This document shows, in pieces, positions 9,600 to 20,049 of a stretch of 64,000 nucleotides of DNA. The stretch covers positions 62,001 to 126,000 of the forward strand of contig NSLH01000001.1 in assembly GCA_002763895.1 (NCBI GenBank), in the 5' to 3' direction. Position numbers and translations under genes: made by a program. This DNA is from [Chlorobium] sp. 445. GTDB lineage: Bacteria > Bacteroidota > Chlorobiia > Chlorobiales > Thermochlorobacteraceae. The notes under the pieces were generated by a model. That model saw nothing but the letters and a program-made list of their open reading frames with translations. It was not told the origin of the DNA and made no database searches. The first letter of the stretch is position 1. Each line of letters starts with the position of its first letter.

Positions 9600-10966
9600 C
9601 ATTCAGCGACCTTATCCAGTTCGCATTAGGCAACTTACGACGCGAAAAACTGCGCTCATTGCTCACAGTGCTCGGTGTCTCCATCGGTGTGGCAGCCCTG
9701 ATGGCGATGGTCTCTTTCGGCAGTGGTCTGCAAAAGATCTTCTCTGATGAGTTCAACGACCTTGAGTTGTTTAACACCGTGCGCATTACGCCAACACGCG
9801 TAGATCTCTCCACGATTTTCTCGCTCTCCAAACGCAGTGTTAAAAATCTGGCACAGCCCGAGACAAAAAATCCAATCGTCTTAACAGACTCGGTCTTACA
9901 AGAGATCAAAAAAACAGTACGCGCAATTTCACCAAACGCACTGATTTATCCGGAAGTGATCTTCCCGACGCGAGTAACAATTGACACAATGGAGACGATT
10001 GTGATGACCGAAGCCTTGCCAGCTGCCATTGCCAACGTAGCGGGCTATAGAGAGATTCATGTCGGCAAATTCTTTGAGAGCGATAGCAGTCATGAAGTGG
10101 TAGTCTCTGAGATTTTGCTCACACGCATTGGCATTTGCAAGCCTGAAGAGGCACTTGGTAAGCAAATTAAAGTAGCTACGATTTCGCTAGACCCCGAGAA
10201 AATGATGCGATTAGCAGCACTGCCTCAAATAGGCTTCGGATTGCCGATTGCTGAAAAGAGTTATGACTTTCGCATTGTAGGTGTATTGAGTAGCGATATT
10301 CAGAAACTCTCTAGTGGCTTTCGGCTAATTATGCCAATTGAAACCTCTGAAAAAATTAGCCGCCTGAATTTTCTCTCGACCATTGAGCTTTTGCGCAAGA
10401 ATGAGCAAAGTGAAGGTTATCAAGCTATTATCGTGCGTGCAAATAGTCAAAAAGAATGCGAAGCTATCAAATCAGCAATGGATGCAGTAGGATTGAATGC
10501 CACGAGTTTTACCGATCAATTTGAGGAGTTCAAAAAATTGTTCATTGTCTTTGAGTTTGCGCTTGCTGTGATTGGTGCAGTGGCGCTTGTGGTTGCCACG
10601 TTAGGCATTACGAACACCATGGTGATGTCGATCATGGAGCGCTACCGTGAAATCGGGATTATGAAAGCCACAGGGGCAAGCGACAGCGATGTGCGCAAAA
10701 TTTTCTTTGTTGAGAGTGCAGTGATTGGATTTTTGGGTGGGATGGGTGGTATTGCACTGGGGAAAGTGGCAACAGCAGGGATCAATGCACTCGTGAATCT
10801 TTACATTGTCTCACAAACTGGTGCGCGCATTGATTTCTTTCATTTTCCGCTTTGGCTTGTGCTCAGTGCAGTGGCTTTCTCAATTGTGGTCAGCCTCATT
10901 GCAGGATTTTATCCAGCCAACCGTGCTGCACAAATTGACCCTGTGGAAGCCTTGCGCTACCAATAG
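9596..10966 (+). CDS. ABC transporter permease (MacB/FtsX family)
   Basis: Membrane partner of the preceding ATPase. One TM helix near the N terminus (LRSLLTVLGVSIGVAALMAMV, about residues 20-40) is followed by a roughly 270-residue periplasmic domain and then three C-terminal TM helices (about 315-340, 370-395, 415-440). This is the four-helix MacB/LolC mechanotransmission topology. The motif ERYREIGIMKATGAS is the FtsX-domain coupling helix. Substrate unknown; no MFP or outer-membrane factor gene is adjacent. 456 residues. Confidence 0.88.
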   Translation: MTFSDLIQFALGNLRREKLRSLLTVLGVSIGVAALMAMVSFGSGLQKIFSDEFNDLELFNTVRITPTRVDLSTIFSLSKRSVKNLAQPETKNPIVLTDSVLQEIKKTVRAISPNALIYPEVIFPTRVTIDTMETIVMTEALPAAIANVAGYREIHVGKFFESDSSHEVVVSEILLTRIGICKPEEALGKQIKVATISLDPEKMMRLAALPQIGFGLPIAEKSYDFRIVGVLSSDIQKLSSGFRLIMPIETSEKISRLNFLSTIELLRKNEQSEGYQAIIVRANSQKECEAIKSAMDAVGLNATSFTDQFEEFKKLFIVFEFALAVIGAVALVVATLGITNTMVMSIMERYREIGIMKATGASDSDVRKIFFVESAVIGFLGGMGGIALGKVATAGINALVNLYIVSQTGARIDFFHFPLWLVLSAVAFSIVVSLIAGFYPANRAAQIDPVEALRYQ

Positions 10967-11043
10967 TTGGAATGATAGTTATGAACTTATTATTTTACAT
11001 TTTACGAAATGCTACAACAAAACCAACAAAACAACAATAAACT

Positions 11044-12138
11044 ATGACACGCAACTTTTTGCTCATTATGCTGTGTGCATTGCTGCTGGCATCGTGCGGT
11101 GGCAGCACACAACAAGGTGGTACTACGGCAACTGCACCAACACAAACATATCGCTGGAAACTTGTAACCTCTTGGGCGCCAAAATTCCCCGTCTTAGGCG
11201 AAGGAGTAGAGCGCTTTGCACAGTATGTCGATAGTGCATCCAATGGCAGAATGAAGATTCAAGTCTACGGTGCAGGAGAACTTGTCCCCGGTCTGGAAGT
11301 CTTTAATGCGGTCAGTCAAGGTACTGCTGAAATGGGGCACAGTGCAGCGTACTACTGGGTAGGAAAAGTGCCAGCGGCGCCGATGTTTGCATCTATTCCT
11401 TTCGGGATGAATGCACAACAATTTAATGCCTGGTATTATTCAGGCGGTGGAAAAGAGCTCTGGGAAGAAGCCTATGCACCGCAGGGTGTCGTGCCGTTTC
11501 TATGTGGCAACACAGGCGTACAAATGGCAGGGTGGTTCAACAAAGAAATCAAATCTATGGCTGACCTCAAAGGCCTGAAGATGCGCATTCCGGGTTGGGG
11601 CGGCAAAGTCATCACCAAAGCTGGCGGCTCATCGGTAACCTTAGCTGCAAATGAGATCTACACAAGTCTGGAGCGCGGCGTAATCGATGCAGCTGAATGG
11701 ATTGGACCATACCACGATTACAAACTTGGTTTGCACAAAGCAGCAAAATACTACTACTATCCTGGCTGGCATGAACCTGGCACCGCTTTTGAGCTGATTG
11801 TCAACAAGAAAGCCTATGATGCTTTGCCAAATGACCTCAAGCAAATTATCAGTGATGCCGCAGCACATGTGAATATAAGCATACTCTCAGAGTTCGAGGC
11901 GCAGAACAATTCCTACCTGCAAAAGCTCATCAATGAGGAAAAAGTACAACTGCGCGAATTGCCAAAAGATGTGCTTGCCGAACTGAAAAAACTTGCCAAA
12001 GAAGTTGCCGAAGAAGAAACTGCAAAAGACACGATGGCAAAGCGTGTGTATGAGAGCATGATGGCGTTCAAGAAGAACATTTTGGAGTGGAATAAAAAGT
12101 CTGAGGACGCAATTCGCCCATACTTGGACGTGCAATAG
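11044..12138 (+). CDS. dctP: TRAP transporter substrate-binding protein (DctP family, TakP-like)
   Basis: Extracytoplasmic receptor of a TRAP uptake system. A signal peptide ends in the lipobox LLASC, so it should be an anchored lipoprotein rather than free periplasmic. The mature domain shows TSWAPKFPVLGEGVERFA, ASNGRMKIQVYGAGELVPGLEVF cut into shorter blocks here, MRIPGWGGKV, and DAAEWIGPYHDYKLGL. This pattern is strongly reminiscent of the 2-keto-acid-binding TakP / 'mannitol-chloroaromatic' subgroup, so a small carboxylate ligand is likely (inference). First gene of a three-gene dctP-Q-M operon. Confidence 0.88.
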   Translation: MTRNFLLIMLCALLLASCGGSTQQGGTTATAPTQTYRWKLVTSWAPKFPVLGEGVERFAQYVDSASNGRMKIQVYGAGELVPGLEVFNAVSQGTAEMGHSAAYYWVGKVPAAPMFASIPFGMNAQQFNAWYYSGGGKELWEEAYAPQGVVPFLCGNTGVQMAGWFNKEIKSMADLKGLKMRIPGWGGKVITKAGGSSVTLAANEIYTSLERGVIDAAEWIGPYHDYKLGLHKAAKYYYYPGWHEPGTAFELIVNKKAYDALPNDLKQIISDAAAHVNISILSEFEAQNNSYLQKLINEEKVQLRELPKDVLAELKKLAKEVAEEETAKDTMAKRVYESMMAFKKNILEWNKKSEDAIRPYLDVQ

Positions 12139-12157
12139 CATTAGGTCCTTTCCTACG

Positions 12158-12673
12158 GTGGATGATGAAACCTATATTCATTTGGTTAGGCGATTAAATG
12201 AAGCTATAGGCAAGTTTGCTGCTCTGCTGAACGTATTGCTGATTGCGCTCGTCTGCTTCGATGTGCTGGTACGCTATGTATTCAAGCAAACGAGCGCATT
12301 TTTTTATGAAATGGAGTGGCATCTTTTTTCAGCAGTATTCTTGCTAGCAGCTGGCTGGACACTGCTCAATGACAGACATGTGCGCGTCGATATCTTTTAC
12401 GCTCGCCTCTCTGAGCGCAATAGGGCTATAGCAGATATCATCGGTACTCTGGTCTTTCTGTTACCGTTTTGCATCGTAATTCTTGCCACAGCAATACCCT
12501 ACACGCTCAATGCCTTCACCTCAGGTGAAGGCTCTCCAGATGCAGGTGGTTTACCATATCGCTGGATTATTAAATCTACCATAGTGATAGGAGCGTTGCT
12601 CTTGCTGCTGCAAGGCATTGCACTGATGATGGAGAAGTTGATGTTAATCGTAAACAAAAAACTTGAAGAGTGA
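12158..12673 (+). CDS. dctQ: TRAP transporter small permease (DctQ)
   Basis: Four-TM small membrane subunit of the TRAP transporter. Hydrophobic helices lie at about residues 20-42, 52-72, 92-115 and 135-158. The family features FDVLVRYVF and GWTLLNDRHVRVD are conserved. GTG start at 12158, since no ATG lies in frame nearby. The stop overlaps the next gene's start in a TGATG arrangement. 171 residues. Confidence 0.88.
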   Translation: MDDETYIHLVRRLNEAIGKFAALLNVLLIALVCFDVLVRYVFKQTSAFFYEMEWHLFSAVFLLAAGWTLLNDRHVRVDIFYARLSERNRAIADIIGTLVFLLPFCIVILATAIPYTLNAFTSGEGSPDAGGLPYRWIIKSTIVIGALLLLLQGIALMMEKLMLIVNKKLEE

Positions 12674-14004
12674 TGTCAAGCGAAGCGCTTACGTTGATAC
12701 TGTTTCTCCTGCTGTTTTCAATGTTGCTCACAGGCTTCCCTGTTGCCTTCACGCTCGGTGGACTTTCAATTCTATTTGGTCTCATCGCCTTCGGCTTTGA
12801 TTTTTTTAATCTCTTGCCGCTGCGCATCTACGGCATCATGAATAACTATGTGCTCATTGCAGTACCCCTGTTTGTGTTTATGGGCGTGATGCTCGAAAAG
12901 TCAGGGATTGCCGAGCGGCTCCTTGACACAATGTCGTTGCTCTTAGGGCGATTGAAAGGCGGACTGGCACTCTCTGTTGTTATTGTAGGCGCACTATTGG
13001 GTGCAACCACAGGCGTGGTTGGGGCAACTGTAACCACGATGGGATTGCTAAGCTTGCCGACCATGTTACGACGTGGGTTCAGTAAAAGTTTGGCGACAGG
13101 CACAATTGCCGCAGCAGGCACCTTAGGGCAACTTGTGCCACCAAGCGTGGTGATGGTCTTACTTGGTAGTGTGATGAACATTTCAGTAGGCGACCTCTTT
13201 GCCGCTGCGCTGATTCCAAGTGCAATACTGGTAGCAGGCTATTTAATCTACATTTTTATAGTCGCACTCTTCAATCCAAAACAAGCCCCACCGATTGCCA
13301 CTGAAGAACTGCGTACATTTTGGAGCGAAGGCGTTGCTATGCGTGTCTTACGCGCCTTCGTATTGCCGGCATTGCTCGTGCTAGCAGTCTTGGGCTCTAT
13401 CTATGCCGGGATTGCAACCCCAACTGAAGCGGCTGCGGTGGGCGCTGCTGTGGCAATGCTGCTCACAGCGCTCGAAGGCAAACTGACTTGGGAGGTCATC
13501 TTTGATACCTGCAAACAGACGACCTTTCTTACTTCAATGGTCTTTATCATCTTAGTCGGTGCAACCGCCTTCGGATTAGTGTTCAGAGGCATCGGCGGCG
13601 ACACGGTGATGATCAACCTCATTGAACATGCCAAACTCAGTCCCATGCTCTTTCTAGCGTTTGTCTTAACGGGCATTTTCATCGCAGGCTGTTTTATTGA
13701 CTTCATTGAAATCATTTTCATCTTTATCCCTGTGATTACACCGCTGCTAGTAAAGTACGAAATGAATTTGGTCTGGGTAGCCATTCTTATTACAGTGATG
13801 CTGCAAACCTCCTTTTTAACACCACCTTTCGGCTTTACACTATTTTATCTCAAAGGTGTTACCCCACCAGAGGTTCAAACAGTGGACATCTACAAAGGTG
13901 TGGTGCCTTTTATCGTGATTCAAGTCGTGGTGATTGCGGTGATTTTCGCTGTGCCTGAGTTAGGCACATTTGTGCCGAAAGCGACACGTGCTGCCTTGCC
14001 ATAA
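12673..14004 (+). CDS. dctM: TRAP transporter large permease (DctM)
   Basis: About twelve-TM large subunit that carries out Na+-coupled substrate translocation. Typical DctM blocks are present: LTGFPVAFTLGGLS near the N terminus, MGVMLEKSGIAERLLD, GATTGVVGATVTTMG, TIAAAGTLGQLVPPS, PTEAAAVGA and LQTSFLTPPFGFTLFYLKGV near the C terminus (444-residue frame). The ATG at 12673 shares its first base with the dctQ stop. Last gene of the TRAP operon; no clear terminator is visible downstream. Confidence 0.9.
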   Translation: MSSEALTLILFLLLFSMLLTGFPVAFTLGGLSILFGLIAFGFDFFNLLPLRIYGIMNNYVLIAVPLFVFMGVMLEKSGIAERLLDTMSLLLGRLKGGLALSVVIVGALLGATTGVVGATVTTMGLLSLPTMLRRGFSKSLATGTIAAAGTLGQLVPPSVVMVLLGSVMNISVGDLFAAALIPSAILVAGYLIYIFIVALFNPKQAPPIATEELRTFWSEGVAMRVLRAFVLPALLVLAVLGSIYAGIATPTEAAAVGAAVAMLLTALEGKLTWEVIFDTCKQTTFLTSMVFIILVGATAFGLVFRGIGGDTVMINLIEHAKLSPMLFLAFVLTGIFIAGCFIDFIEIIFIFIPVITPLLVKYEMNLVWVAILITVMLQTSFLTPPFGFTLFYLKGVTPPEVQTVDIYKGVVPFIVIQVVVIAVIFAVPELGTFVPKATRAALP

Positions 14005-14070
14005 GCAAGCAATACGCTAACTTCACGAACCACTGCAACACAGTGCAGCAAATGCAACCCAACTGACTCA

Positions 14071-16214
14071 ATGGGGTTTTCATTTAGTGTAACAAACTTT
14101 TGGCTTTTTCTGCTCTTTGCAGCCTTAGCACTTGCGCTAGCAATTTTTACTTATCGCAGTTCAAACCTGTCGTCTCCCCTAAAATAGCGCTGACTGCACT
14201 GCGCGCACTCAGCGTCTTTCTGACGCTCTCTTTGTTTATTGAGCCTGCTTTCACACGCACCGACACACGCTCTGAACGCCCAACGCTGGCTGTCATCATC
14301 GATAACTCCGAAAGCATGACAATTCAAGATGGAGCAGTAAAGCGCGACAGTGCCGTCAAAATCATACTCGGACAATATGCTGATGAACTGCGTGCAATCG
14401 GTAACATCAAATTCTATCGCTTCGGCGCAGCGCTCAAAGCCTCGCTGCCTGAATCGCTTACCTTTGCAGAAAAGCAGACCAATCTCTCACAAGCCATTGA
14501 AGAGATTTCGCGCCTAAAATCTATTGAGAAATTCAGTGCAGCACTCATCATCTCTGATGGACAATTTAACGCAGGCGAAACACCTACCTACGCTGCTGAA
14601 CGTGCGCCATTGCCAATTTACACAGCGCTCGTCGGCGATACTGCAATCAAGCGAGATATCGCCCTACGGCGCGTGATTGCCCCTGAAATGACCGTTGTCG
14701 GTGCAAAGACCCCGATTTCCGCCGTGATCACGCAAGAAGGCTTTCGCGGTGCCTCGTTGGTAGCAACACTGCGCAGCGATAAAGAGGTGCTGGAGCGAAA
14801 AACACTCACGCTCACTTCACCTGAACAAACGCTCGCCTTCGAACTTGTGCCAAAGCAAGTCGGAGAGACAAAATTTCAACTCACACTCTCTACACTTGCA
14901 GGGGAATTTTCTACACGCAATAACACGCAAAGTTTTTTCATCAAAGTTCAAAAACAGAAAAAAAAGGTCATAGTTATTGCAGGATTGCCAGATCCAGAAA
15001 TCTCTGCCGTCCGCAATGCACTTGCAACCAGCAATGCCATAGAGACGGTGTTTTTTACGCAGCGCGGCAGTAGCGACTTCATTGAAGGGGCACTGAACTT
15101 AGAACAGCACAAAGATGCGGATGCGCTCGTGCTGATTGGATTTCCAAATGCCATCGTGAGTGAAGGAAGTGTGGCACGCCTCAAAACTTTTTTGGAAAGC
15201 ACAAAACTGCCTGTGCTCTCACTCATGACCTTTCAAAGTTCAGCATTGCGCCTGAAAGCCTTTGAGCCCTTTCTTGCCGTAAGAATCGGACGAACAACAG
15301 GTGAGCTGTTAGATAATCTGGCGACAATAAAGCTGACAGCGCAAGCAATGCAGTCCTCTATTTTCCGACCGCTTGCTGCAACACTTGAAAATAGTGTGCG
15401 TCTTGCACCGCCCATAAGTTACCTTGATTTCGACTTCCAACTCAAAGCAAATGCGACACCACTCTGGACACTGGGCATTCAAACGCGAGCGACCGACAAA
15501 ATTCTCTTGGCAATTGCTAAATCCACAGAACGCAAGACCGCAACAGTGACGGCTATTCAACTCTGGAAACTCTGGCTCTCACCCGAGAGCGATGTGCGCG
15601 AACTCTATCGACAAACCTTGCTCGGTATAATTGAATGGCTCACGGCAAACGAGGACTTGCGGCGCTTTCGTGTAGAACCTGCATCAAAACTCTTCGATGA
15701 AGCAGAACGCATACTTTTTTCGGCAACACTGCAAGATGAAGCGTTGCAGCCTATTTCTTCAGCTGCAATTATACTCAATGTCAAAAATAAAGCCACTCAG
15801 GAGACATACTCGACCGTCTTTGAACCCGGCAGTGAAGCAGGTCTCTACAATGCAGGCTTTGACCGATTACCTGCTGGCGACTATACTTTTTTTGCCGAGG
15901 CACGCGAAGGTGAACGTAGCCTTGGCACAGCCACCGGCAGTTTCTCAGTAGCACAAACTGGTGCGGAGTTTCGAACCTTACATGCTGATGCAGCAACGAT
16001 GCGCAGTATCGCCGCTCAAAGCGGAGGTAAATTTTACATGATCAATGATTTTGCCGCTCTGCTTGCTGACCTAAAACGCGATGCAGCATTCCAGCCACTT
16101 GAAACACAGATTGTACAGAGCTTTGAACTGGCAAATCTTGCGCCAACCTTGATTCTGATTATTCTTTTGCTTTCTACCGAATGGCTCATCCGTAAACTCC
16201 ACGCCTTGCCGTAG
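14071..16214 (+). CDS. von Willebrand factor A-domain membrane protein (frameshifted near N terminus)
   Basis: Large membrane-anchored VWA-type protein of unknown function, of the kind seen in Bacteroidota and related phyla. The MIDAS opening DNSES lies near residue 80. A hydrophobic helix lies at each end: the N terminus, plus ALTALRALSVFLTLSLF, and near the C terminus LAPTLILIILLLSTEWLI. The true start is the ATG at 14071: the first frame encodes a good TM helix and then hits a stop. One missing A in the AAA at 14163-14165 restores continuity into KPVVSPKIAL. The middle (about 190-600) is beta-rich and unassigned. Restored length is 714 residues. Confidence 0.7.
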
Positions 16215-16397
16215 CCATAAGAGATAAACAATTGATGACTTACACGGCTGGCCTCTTACTGCTTGCAAGCAATGTGTTTCTTATTTTTCGCACTGTTCAG
16301 TGTAGCACACTGTTTGTCGTGCAGAGTGTGCAATAACGCACAGGCTGATCCAGTGCACTGGATTATGTTCGCCCAAATTCTTACCACAAGCACAGCT

Positions 16398-17351
16398 ATG
16401 GAAAACAACACTGACCAAAAACACGTGCAAGAGAACGTGTTTTATCGCATCTATCACTCGCCTATTTTCGAGCGCTTTATGATCGGCATAATTTTGCTTG
16501 CCGGCATAATTGTAGGCTTAGAGACTTCGCCGACTTTGGAGAAAGACTATGGCACATGGCTACACCTGCTCGATAAAATTGTCTTAGCTGCCTTTATCAC
16601 CGAACTCATCTTGGGCATTGGCAGTTATGGCAGAGCGGCACTTAACTTTTTCAAAGACGGCTGGAATATCTTCGACACCGTGATTGTCATAGCGTGTGCG
16701 CTGCCATACATTTTACCAGAGAATGCTATGCATGCGCACTTCTTTGCAGTCTTGCGCCTTGTGCGCGTACTGCGCATTCTGAAACTTGCTGAACAACTGC
16801 AAGAGCTACAAATCATCATCAATGCACTGTTTAATAGCCTGCCAAGTCTTTTCTACGTGTTCCTGCTAATTTTCATATACTTTTACATCTATGCCGTCAT
16901 CGGCACGGATTTTTTCAGAGAAGATGGCGAAGAGTTTGAGTCAATCCCTACTGCGCTGCTGACGCTCTTTCGCATTGTAACCTTCGATGATTGGGCGGTC
17001 TTGATGAAAGACTTGATGAAGCACCATAACGCAATTGGCGTGGCATTCTACTTTGTGAGCTTCATCTTTTTTGGCGCGATGATCTTCCTCAATCTGTTCA
17101 TCGGCATTATTACAAGCGAACTAGCTGAACTACGCAAGGCGCGCGCAGTTGCTGAACTCAAAAAGCATACTAGGACATCCGCTGGTGCTACCGACAAAGA
17201 AATTCGCACAATAGAAGAAGAGCTTGCTAAGCAGTTGATGCAGACACAACTGATGCAGATGCAACTTGCCCAGCTACGCGCCAAATTGCACTATGAAAGT
17301 TCAGCTACATCTGAGACTGTGCGACAAGAATCGAATTATCAGAAAGTGTAG
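16398..17351 (+). CDS. voltage-gated cation channel (NaChBac-like, DDW filter)
   Basis: Single six-TM-domain ion channel expected to work as a tetramer. The S4 voltage sensor is visible as LRLVRVLRILKL (about residues 117-130), with arginines spaced every third position. The S5-pore-S6 region follows, with filter TFDDW (residues 195-199) where NaChBac has TLESW. The C terminus (about 250-310) is Gln/Leu-rich and heptad-like, consistent with the tetramerising coiled coil of bacterial Nav channels. ATG at 16398 is preferred; the frame is open 45 codons further upstream without resemblance to the family. The 3' end overlaps the convergent DUF3078 gene by 13 nt. Confidence 0.88.
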   Translation: MENNTDQKHVQENVFYRIYHSPIFERFMIGIILLAGIIVGLETSPTLEKDYGTWLHLLDKIVLAAFITELILGIGSYGRAALNFFKDGWNIFDTVIVIACALPYILPENAMHAHFFAVLRLVRVLRILKLAEQLQELQIIINALFNSLPSLFYVFLLIFIYFYIYAVIGTDFFREDGEEFESIPTALLTLFRIVTFDDWAVLMKDLMKHHNAIGVAFYFVSFIFFGAMIFLNLFIGIITSELAELRKARAVAELKKHTRTSAGATDKEIRTIEEELAKQLMQTQLMQMQLAQLRAKLHYESSATSETVRQESNYQKV

Positions 17352-18280
17352 ACAATGCCAACGCCAAGCACGCTTTTAAATTGTGTAGCGGGTCCTGTTG
17401 TGCCATCGTTGCGCAAGACTTCAACACGGTCATCATAGAAAATCTGCGCATCCCATGTTACATTGATATACTTGTTGACTTTCAAGACAAGCAAATTTTC
17501 CCATGAGACAACCATTCTATCCAGTTCACGGTAGGGTGCAAAGACCCCTAAGCGCGATTGATAGGTTACATTTTCAAGGAGTTCTTTTTTGAAGGCGATG
17601 TTAAGTGCCACGCCAAGATCGAATCGAGCCCGCTCATTTTGTGCTACACCGAACGCACCTGCGCCAGAGAGCTGTTCATCGAGCACGAGAATGGTTCTAC
17701 CTGAAAGCGGTGCAAAAAACAGCGAAAAGAACTCAACGGGATGGTAGTCCAAGCCAAGCGATGTGACAAGGTAGCCCGGAGCAAAAGCCCGCGAAATAAT
17801 TGGAAAGTTGCCGTTTGGCAAGCGCTTCTCAAAGTTGAAGCCGTCCAAAAATTGCGTGCGAAAGTCTACCAAAAAGGCGTAACTCAGCACGGAACTTGCG
17901 TTGAGCCCGAGCTTAGAGACAAAAATGATTTTATCGTCGCTTTTACGGAAGTCTGGCGATGTTTGTCCCGAAACACTGATTGCACCTAAGCCAAGTTCCA
18001 GCGAGGTGTTCCAAAAGAAATTGTCTTGTGTGAAATCCGCAAACCCATTGAAGATACCGACAATAGAGAGTGAGTTTTGTCCTCCGCCTGCCCAATTAGA
18101 GAGTGCTGTTTGAGAGAAATTGAGTCCTGCCGTCCCACCAAATTTCCAGCCTTTGAGTGAATCAGGCAGTGAAGTGTTGGCGCCAACGGGGTTTTGCATA
18201 GCAGGTTGCGCAAAGAGCAGTGAAGCAAAGACAAGCAGCATCACCGTCAAGAAAACAAAAGAGCGTAGCATGTTAGGCAT
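17339..18280 (-). CDS. DUF3078-like outer-membrane protein
   Basis: Secreted beta-rich protein with a signal peptide (cleavage after about LLFAQ) and the family signature GLNFSQTALSNWAGGGQNS (about residues 52-71). This is the 'nlnfSQtslsnWaaGG' pattern of DUF3078 proteins common in Bacteroidota. It ends in an aromatic terminal strand (GVGIVYTF) as in outer-membrane barrels. Function unknown. 313 residues; an in-frame ATG three codons in is equally possible as start. Confidence 0.8.
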   Translation of the reverse strand: MPNMLRSFVFLTVMLLVFASLLFAQPAMQNPVGANTSLPDSLKGWKFGGTAGLNFSQTALSNWAGGGQNSLSIVGIFNGFADFTQDNFFWNTSLELGLGAISVSGQTSPDFRKSDDKIIFVSKLGLNASSVLSYAFLVDFRTQFLDGFNFEKRLPNGNFPIISRAFAPGYLVTSLGLDYHPVEFFSLFFAPLSGRTILVLDEQLSGAGAFGVAQNERARFDLGVALNIAFKKELLENVTYQSRLGVFAPYRELDRMVVSWENLLVLKVNKYINVTWDAQIFYDDRVEVLRNDGTTGPATQFKSVLGVGIVYTF

Positions 18281-18333
18281 AATCGGGTAGATTGATGTGA
18301 AAAAGAAGACCGCAGCAGAATGTGCGCGTCTAA

Positions 18334-18758
18334 CTATGATTTGGCTTGTGATTTGAGCAGGTCGCGAATCTCCATCAAGAGTTGCTCTTGTGTAGAGAGC
18401 TTAGGAGGTGCAGCAGGCATAGCTGCAATGTCTTGCTGCTGTTTGCGCTTGAAGGCATTGACGGCTTTGACAATCAAGAACACGACAAATCCAATGATGA
18501 GAAAATCAACCACGGTTTGAATAAATTTTCCGTAGTCAATTGTAACTGCAGCTTTGCCATCCAACGGTTGCATAGAGATACTTAATTCGCTAAACTCTAT
18601 TCCGCCCAAAATGAAACCAATTGGGGGCATGATAATATCTTGCACGAGCGATGAGGTGTTTTACCAAACGCACTGCCCATGATAACCCCAATGGCTAAAT
18701 CAATCACATTGCCACGTTGAATAAACTCGCGGTATTCGTCAAAGAATTTTTTGAACAT
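18334..18758 (-). CDS. mscL: large-conductance mechanosensitive channel (frameshifted)
   Basis: Homopentameric osmotic safety valve of the inner membrane. The N terminus [17 protein letters not shown] and first [18 protein letters not shown] are in one frame, ending in a stop-bound shift. The continuation [13 protein letters not shown], periplasmic loop, second TM (about [17 protein letters not shown]) and cytoplasmic C-terminal helix are in another. One missing T at the T4 run 18659-18662 explains the break; adding it gives [16 protein letters not shown] and a 141-residue protein, normal for MscL. ATG at 18758. Confidence 0.88.
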
Positions 18759-19056
18759 AAGTGGTATGCGCTTCAGAGTTTTTAGTAAAAGCTACAGCTG
18801 GATGATAGTTGAGATATAAAAGAAGATAATACACACAGGCGTTATGGTACAAACTTGATTATCTAGATGGTATGCGCATTTTGGAATCGGAATCGCTCTA
18901 AGGCAGATACCAAAAGAGAAGGCAAAGTCAAGTGCATTGTGTGTGTGCGCTCGTATGACGCGTGGCTAAGTTGCGCGATGTTTAGTTGCAAAGCGATGTT
19001 GGCATTGCAGCGGTGATGTATTAGATTCGCTTCTCTTTAACACAACCAATTCAACT
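18759..19056 (+). other. intergenic region between mscL and dehydratase
   Basis: About 300 bp of non-coding sequence separating the divergent mscL and threonine-dehydratase genes. No ORF, tRNA, strong hairpin or TAnnTTTG promoter match was found on either strand by eye. Presumably it holds both promoters. Confidence 0.4.
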
Positions 19057-20032
19057 ATGCTCATTGAGAAGCACGAGATTGAACTTGCCGCAAAACGCAT
19101 TGAGCTTTACCTTTTGCCCACGCCTGTAATTTCCTCACGATATTTCACAGCCAAACTTCATGCGAACCTTTATCTCAAACTCGAGACACTTCAGCCAACG
19201 AACTCGTTCAAAGTACGCGGTGCGACAAATGCCATTCTATCACTTTCGGAAACACAGCGCAAAAAGGCGTCGTCTCAGCATCAGCAGGCAATCACGGTAT
19301 GGCTGTTGCCTTAGCGGCAATGAAATTGGGAATTCCAGCTATCATCTATCTGCCTGAAAAACGCCGAAGGTTAAGCTCGAGCGCATTGCTCGCTTGGGTG
19401 CAAAAATTGTCTTGCACGGCGATTCATGGGACGACGCCAACGAGCTTGCCATGCAAGTGGCTCAGAACGAAGGACGCGCCTACATTCCAGCTTTCGATCA
19501 TCTGCAAGTCATGGCAGGACAAGGCACGATGGTCTTGGAACTTATTAAGCAACTGCCACGCGTTGACGCAATTGTGGTCTCAATTGGCGGCGGTGGGTTA
19601 ATTTCAGGTATTATCTCGGCAGTCAAGCATTTTTCACCAGCAACGAGAGTCTATGGCGTAGAAACTGAAGGTGCCAATAGATTGTATTTGAGCCGCGCTG
19701 CAAACAAAATTGTTGAGTTACCAGCTATTACATCCGTGGCCGAAAGTTTGGGTGCAAAAAAAACAGGCATAAGGCAGTTTGAAATTATCACGAAGTATGT
19801 CGATGATCTGGTCGTCGTCTCAGATGATGAAGCCATTCAGGCGCTTTTAGAACTGCTGCAAGAGGAAAAGTTGCTTGTCGAACCTGCAGCATCGTGTTGC
19901 ATTGCGGCTTTGACCACAGGAAAAATTCCAGTAGCTAAGAATGAGACCATTGTAGCGATTATGTGTGGTGCAAATGTGGCATTGGAGCGTGTTGTAGAAT
20001 GGTATGAGGCAGAGAAATGTAAAGTCTCTTAA
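19057..20032 (+). CDS. threonine/serine dehydratase, PLP-dependent (frameshifted)
   Basis: Fold-type II PLP enzyme deaminating threonine or serine (TdcB/IlvA catalytic domain without the ACT regulatory domain), or a serine racemase-like relative. The PLP lysine is in TNSFKVRGATNAI (about residue 51). The cofactor phosphate loop GGGG is in VSIGGGGLISG. The frame is broken twice. One missing A in the A5 run near 19260-19265 restores KKGVVSASAGNHGMAVALA. A net one-base loss in the A-rich 19357-19373 stretch restores LERIARLGAKIV. The restored protein is 325 residues, the usual length of the biodegradative form. Confidence 0.82.
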
Positions 20033-20049
20033 CTAAAAACAGTGTTCAG

